Of a stretch of 64,000 nucleotides of DNA, positions 61,346 to 64,000 are shown piece by piece (the first letter of the stretch is position 1; each line of letters opens with the position of its first letter). The DNA comes from Butyrivibrio sp. Lineage in GTDB: Bacteria; Bacillota; Clostridia; Lachnospirales; Lachnospiraceae. The position numbers and the translations under genes are program-made. Under the pieces are notes generated by a model. The model was not told the origin of the DNA. It did not search any database and saw nothing but the letters and a program-made list of their open reading frames with translations. The stretch is from assembly GCA_015056495.1 (NCBI GenBank), contig SVGC01000016.1:35518-99517 (forward strand). Direction: 5' to 3'.

Positions 61346-62353
61346 ATGAAAATCAACATTTACTATGGCGGACGTGGAATTATTGATGATCCTACCTTAT
61401 ATGTTATATCCAAAATTACAGATGTTTTTAACGAATTAAACGTTAAGGTTGAAAGATTTAATCTCTACGAACAGAAAAGTAATATTACAGCCCTGGCCAA
61501 TACATTAAAAGATGCAGATGGAATAGTCCTTGCATCTACTGTAGAATGGTTTGGCGTAGGTGGATATATGATGCAGTTTTTGGATGCCTGCTGGCTCTAT
61601 GGCGATAAGGAAAAGATCAGGAAAATCTATATGTCTCCGATCGTTATGTCTACAACCTATGGAGAAAGAGAAGGCATGATGCATCTGGCAAGTGCATGGG
61701 AGATGCTTGGTGGACTTCCTTGCGACGGTATGTGCGGATACATTGCAGATACCACTGTTTTCGAAAGCAATGCAGAATATGCAAGGCTAATAGAAAAGAA
61801 AGCTGAAAATATATACAGAACGATCAATCAAAAGATTGCTTCTCTACCATGTAGTAATCAGGCAGTAAGCAATATGGTATCCATTACTCAGGGCATGGAC
61901 CTCACTCCTCAAGAATCAGAACAACTATCAGAATATGTATCTGATGCCAACTATGTACAAAAGCAAAAAGAAGATCTGAAAGAACTGACTGATCTGTTTA
62001 AGAACAAGCTTGGTCAGGAACAAAAATCAGCTGACGTTGAAGAATACTCCAATAAATTTGAGAAACGTTTCAAAATGGGAACTGGTGTCACAGCCAAATA
62101 CAGACTTATGTTTACCGATGCCAACCAGGGAAAAGATTTGCTCATAGATGTTGGACTAAGAGATTGCAGATGCAGCTTTGATTCTGATACTGAAGCAGAT
62201 GTCACTATATCAATCACTACAGATACCCTAAATGATATCCTGGCTGGAAGAATGACATTCCAGCGAGCTTTCATGGCAGGTGATATGAAGATGAAAGGTG
62301 ACTTCAAACTTCTTCGCAGTATGGATCAGATATTTGAATTTATGGAGCATTGA
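61346..62353 (+). CDS. Flavodoxin/NADPH-FMN-reductase-like domain fused to SCP2-like domain
   Basis: A 335-residue fusion. The N-terminal domain (about 1-170) is flavodoxin-like: MKINIYYGGRGIIDDPTLYV, DADGIVLASTVEWFGVGGYM (FMN loop), and VMSTTYGEREGMMHL. A helical linker follows, then about 225-335 an SCP2 sterol-carrier-like domain (YRLMFTDANQGKDLLIDVGL, ADVTISITTDTLNDILAGRM, FQRAFMAGDMKMKGDFKLL). The second domain suggests handling of a lipid-like or hydrophobic ligand by a flavin protein. GGAGGGGG precedes the ATG at 61346. The rhomboid gene overlaps its stop by 1 bp (TGATG). Confidence 0.82.
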   Translation: MKINIYYGGRGIIDDPTLYVISKITDVFNELNVKVERFNLYEQKSNITALANTLKDADGIVLASTVEWFGVGGYMMQFLDACWLYGDKEKIRKIYMSPIVMSTTYGEREGMMHLASAWEMLGGLPCDGMCGYIADTTVFESNAEYARLIEKKAENIYRTINQKIASLPCSNQAVSNMVSITQGMDLTPQESEQLSEYVSDANYVQKQKEDLKELTDLFKNKLGQEQKSADVEEYSNKFEKRFKMGTGVTAKYRLMFTDANQGKDLLIDVGLRDCRCSFDSDTEADVTISITTDTLNDILAGRMTFQRAFMAGDMKMKGDFKLLRSMDQIFEFMEH

Positions 62354-63021
62354 TGCAAGGCAATAATAATATAAATACTCAGGATGAAGCATATAATGAA
62401 TACTGGCAGGTAAGAAAACAGATTACCCTTGAAAGCTATGTTACTCTTTTTCTGATCATGCTAAATTGCTTTATACTAGTGGCGTGCTTCTTTGAAGGTG
62501 AGATCCTGTATGCAAATGGAGCATTGGTAGCAGATAAAGTGATCCAAAATAAAGAAATCTACAGAATGATAACTTCTTTATTTCTGCATGCGGATTTAGA
62601 GCACTTGTTTGGAAATATGATAATGCTATTATTCATTGGACCACCTCTGGAAAAAGTTGTAGGGCATCTATGGTTTGGCTTAATTTATTTCGGTGCCGGA
62701 ATAGCAGGAAATATTTTTTCTATCATATATGAAAAACTATCAGGCGGTATATGGATCAGCTATGGTGCCAGTGGAGCGGTATTTGGAATTGTAGGAGCAA
62801 TGGGACTCATCATTTTTTATAATCGAAAGAGATTAAAGCAGATGGGATCCAGCCTGCCGGTAAGAATGCTGTTTATGCTCATATATGCAATATATAGCGG
62901 CTTTACCAATACTTCTGTCAATAATGCAGCACACATAGGTGGCCTGCTTTTTGGAATTTTAATAATGTTAATAAATGTTTTATTATATAGAAGAAATACA
63001 AAATTGGAGGTATATCTATGA
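62353..63021 (+). CDS. Rhomboid-family intramembrane serine protease
   Basis: A 222-residue membrane protease with about six TMs. The catalytic Ser is in ISYGASGAVFGIVGA (Ser140) and the catalytic His in NNAAHIGGLLFGI (His194); HADLEHLFGNMIMLLF is the conserved TM2 region with His and Asn. It cleaves TM substrates; candidates include pilus or surface proteins, but there is no direct evidence. ATG at 62353 overlaps the preceding stop, GGAG 5 bp upstream. Overlaps the HIT gene by 4 bp. Confidence 0.93.
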   Translation: MQGNNNINTQDEAYNEYWQVRKQITLESYVTLFLIMLNCFILVACFFEGEILYANGALVADKVIQNKEIYRMITSLFLHADLEHLFGNMIMLLFIGPPLEKVVGHLWFGLIYFGAGIAGNIFSIIYEKLSGGIWISYGASGAVFGIVGAMGLIIFYNRKRLKQMGSSLPVRMLFMLIYAIYSGFTNTSVNNAAHIGGLLFGILIMLINVLLYRRNTKLEVYL

Positions 63022-63428
63022 AAGATCCGAATTGCATATTTTGCAAAATAGCAAATGGGGAGATCCCGTCAAACACAATATATGAGGATGATAGCTTTAG
63101 AGTGATCCTTGATAATGGACCGGCAACAAAAGGCCATGCATTGGTATTACCAAAAGATCATTATGCTGACATATTTGCAACTCCTGAAGATACAGCAGCA
63201 AAAGCAATGATAGTTGCCAAAAAAGTATCTGAAAAGCTTAAGGCTAAACTTGGTTGTGAAGGTCTCAATATAGTTCAGAATAATGGAGAGGTAGCAGGTC
63301 AGACTGTAAAACACCTCCACATTCACCTTATTCCAAGATATACTGATGACGGACAGCATATATTATGGAATCCAACAAGCCCATCAGCAGAAGAACTTGC
63401 CAGCATCAGAGACAAGATAAACAATTAA
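63018..63428 (+). CDS. HIT-family nucleotide hydrolase/transferase
   Basis: A 136-residue histidine-triad protein of the Hint/HinT type, hydrolysing nucleoside phosphoramidates or related compounds. The motif is VKHLHIHLIPR (His99, His101, His103), and an N-terminal Cys pair CIFCKIANGEIPSN is typical. GGAGGTATATCT precedes the ATG. The gene overlaps the rhomboid stop by 4 bp and is the last of the run. Confidence 0.94.
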   Translation: MKDPNCIFCKIANGEIPSNTIYEDDSFRVILDNGPATKGHALVLPKDHYADIFATPEDTAAKAMIVAKKVSEKLKAKLGCEGLNIVQNNGEVAGQTVKHLHIHLIPRYTDDGQHILWNPTSPSAEELASIRDKINN

Positions 63429-63438
63429 AACAGTGTAT

Positions 63439-63469
63439 AATTCCTGACATTGAAATAATGTCAGGAATT
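63439..63469 (+). terminator. Hairpin after the HIT gene
   Basis: Perfect 13-bp stem AATTCCTGACATT / AATGTCAGGAATT with 5-nt loop, 10 bp after the stop. Downstream is A-rich, not T-rich, so termination is probable but not certain. Confidence 0.6.
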
Positions 63470-63494
63470 AAATTAAGAAAGTACATAAAAGCAA

Positions 63495-63524
63495 TTGACA
63501 AAGGTACTAATAGTTATGTATAAT
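63495..63524 (+). promoter_or_regulatory. Promoter of tRNA-Ser
   Basis: -35 TTGACA (63495-63500), 18-bp spacer, -10 TATAAT (63519-63524). A precursor leader of about 100 nt precedes the tRNA. Confidence 0.85.
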
Positions 63525-63632
63525 TACTCTTGCGTCAAAAATGTAGTATTTTATTAGCTACTTGGATGTAAGCAGTGCTACATAGCAGGCGTATAACAGT
63601 TTTATAGTTATTGGTAGAGGTAATTCAGACAT

Positions 63633-63720
63633 GGAGAAATACTCAAGTGGCTGAAGAGGCGCCCCTGCTAAGGGTGTAGACCGCTAACGCGGTGCGCGGG
63701 TTCAAATCCCGCTTTCTCCG
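63633..63720 (+). tRNA. tRNA-Ser (GCT)
   Basis: Long class II tRNA: acceptor GGAGAAA/TTTCTCC, anticodon loop CCCCTGCTAAGGG with GCT, a large variable arm (AGACCGCTAACGCGGT), T-arm GCGGGTTCAAATCCCGC, discriminator G. Confidence 0.96.
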
Positions 63721-63747
63721 TTTCGTTTTATAGCTTTAGGCTAGAAA

Positions 63748-63787
63748 AGAATCTTGGAAAGAAATACCAAACAAGGTTCTTTTTTTA
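63748..63787 (+). terminator. Terminator of tRNA-Ser
   Basis: AGAATCTTG pairs with CAAGGTTCT around a 15-nt loop, then a T-run to 63787. Confidence 0.85.
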
Positions 63788-63836
63788 TCGCTAAAAACCG
63801 GTTGAAAGATTTGAAATAAACTTTTTAAAAAAGTTA

Positions 63837-63865
63837 TTGCAAATGAAAAACCTCGGTGCTATAAT
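63837..63865 (+). promoter_or_regulatory. Strong promoter P1 at the right edge
   Basis: -35 TTGCAA (63837-63842), 17-bp spacer, -10 TATAAT (63860-63865). A GCCC...GGGC hairpin follows near 63873-63888. Confidence 0.78.
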
Positions 63866-63932
63866 ACGAAATGCCCGCTCAAAAGGGCGCGGCGCTTGAA
63901 ATTGAAAGGTTTCAAGAAAAATAAAAAAGTTC

Positions 63933-63961
63933 TTGACAGCAAACAAACGAAGTGATATCCT
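63933..63961 (+). promoter_or_regulatory. Strong promoter P2 at the right edge
   Basis: -35 TTGACA (63933-63938), 17-bp spacer, -10 TATCCT (63956-63961). Two tandem promoters about 96 bp apart, then a TTGCTGC/GCGGCAA hairpin and a leader, is the layout of an rRNA operon start; the genes themselves are beyond the window. Confidence 0.75.
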
Positions 63962-64000
63962 AACAGAGTTGCTGCGAGAGATGCGGCAAGAACAAAGCAC

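Noticed and set aside
63791..64000. Minus-strand open frame of 69 codons at the right edge
   Set aside because: It lies over two strong plus-strand promoters and a leader region and has no motif.

Overview
The window reads as a chromosomal segment of a strictly anaerobic, motile, fibre-degrading Lachnospiraceae bacterium, most like Butyrivibrio or Pseudobutyrivibrio. The pointers are AT-rich DNA with strong Shine-Dalgarno sites and some TTG/GTG starts, GH51 and GH43 arabinan/xylan-type glycosidases, a reverse-type rubrerythrin next to a PerR-like regulator, a SufCBDSU operon, flagellin, a monoderm-type Tad/Flp pilus operon with no secretin, and a glycogen branching enzyme. The genus is inferred from gene content only.

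Layout. 1-5.4 kb: a truncated GH51 arabinofuranosidase, an alpha/beta hydrolase, luxS, a TSCPD protein, murG and a GH43-like glycosidase. 5.4-8.6 kb: an intergenic block of stacked inverted repeats, rubrerythrin with PerR-like regulator, an RpiR regulator and mtnN (which with luxS makes the activated-methyl/AI-2 pathway). 8.7-13.6 kb: two-component system, RluA-type pseudouridine synthase, O-antigen-ligase-like membrane protein and a small unknown. 13.8-17.4 kb: a VTC polyphosphate-polymerase-like protein with DUF4956 partner, facing a second two-component system. 17.6-21.9 kb: two Ser/Ala/Glu-rich lipoproteins, a DUF3810 membrane metalloprotease-like protein, a Fur-family regulator with an ArsP_2-type metal exporter, tRNA-Gly. 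22-29.7 kb: a MacB-like exporter operon with three successive HlyD-type adaptors. 29.9-35.6 kb: suf operon with a palindromic operator over its start site, ending in a TetR regulator.

35.7-49 kb: a radical SAM protein diverging from a paralogue that has lost the cluster-binding cysteines, tRNA-Lys, tatD, rsmA, a 1,049-residue TPR/degenerate AAA+ protein and glgB. 45.9-51.4 kb: a SigD-type promoter threaded through the glgB terminator, then a 1,037-residue unknown protein, flagellin and a FliS-like protein. 51.4-52.07 kb: a 0.65 kb non-coding region with a canonical promoter and many short helices, which I consider the best candidate in the window for an undescribed large structured RNA. 52.1-61.3 kb: Tad pilus operon (TadZ-, TadA-, TadB-, TadC-like, Flp pilin, TadG/TadE-like pseudopilins, prepilin peptidase, FHA protein). 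61.3-64 kb: flavodoxin-like/SCP2 fusion, rhomboid protease, HIT hydrolase, tRNA-Ser and two tandem strong promoters at the right edge that probably start an rRNA operon.

Recurrent small elements: three copies (2392, 15224, 35658) of an approximately 60-70 bp REP-like inverted repeat at gene ends, one of them almost perfect with no loop; and a possible relative inside the coding start of the gene at 46021. Protein functions are assigned by motif reading only; no database search was run.
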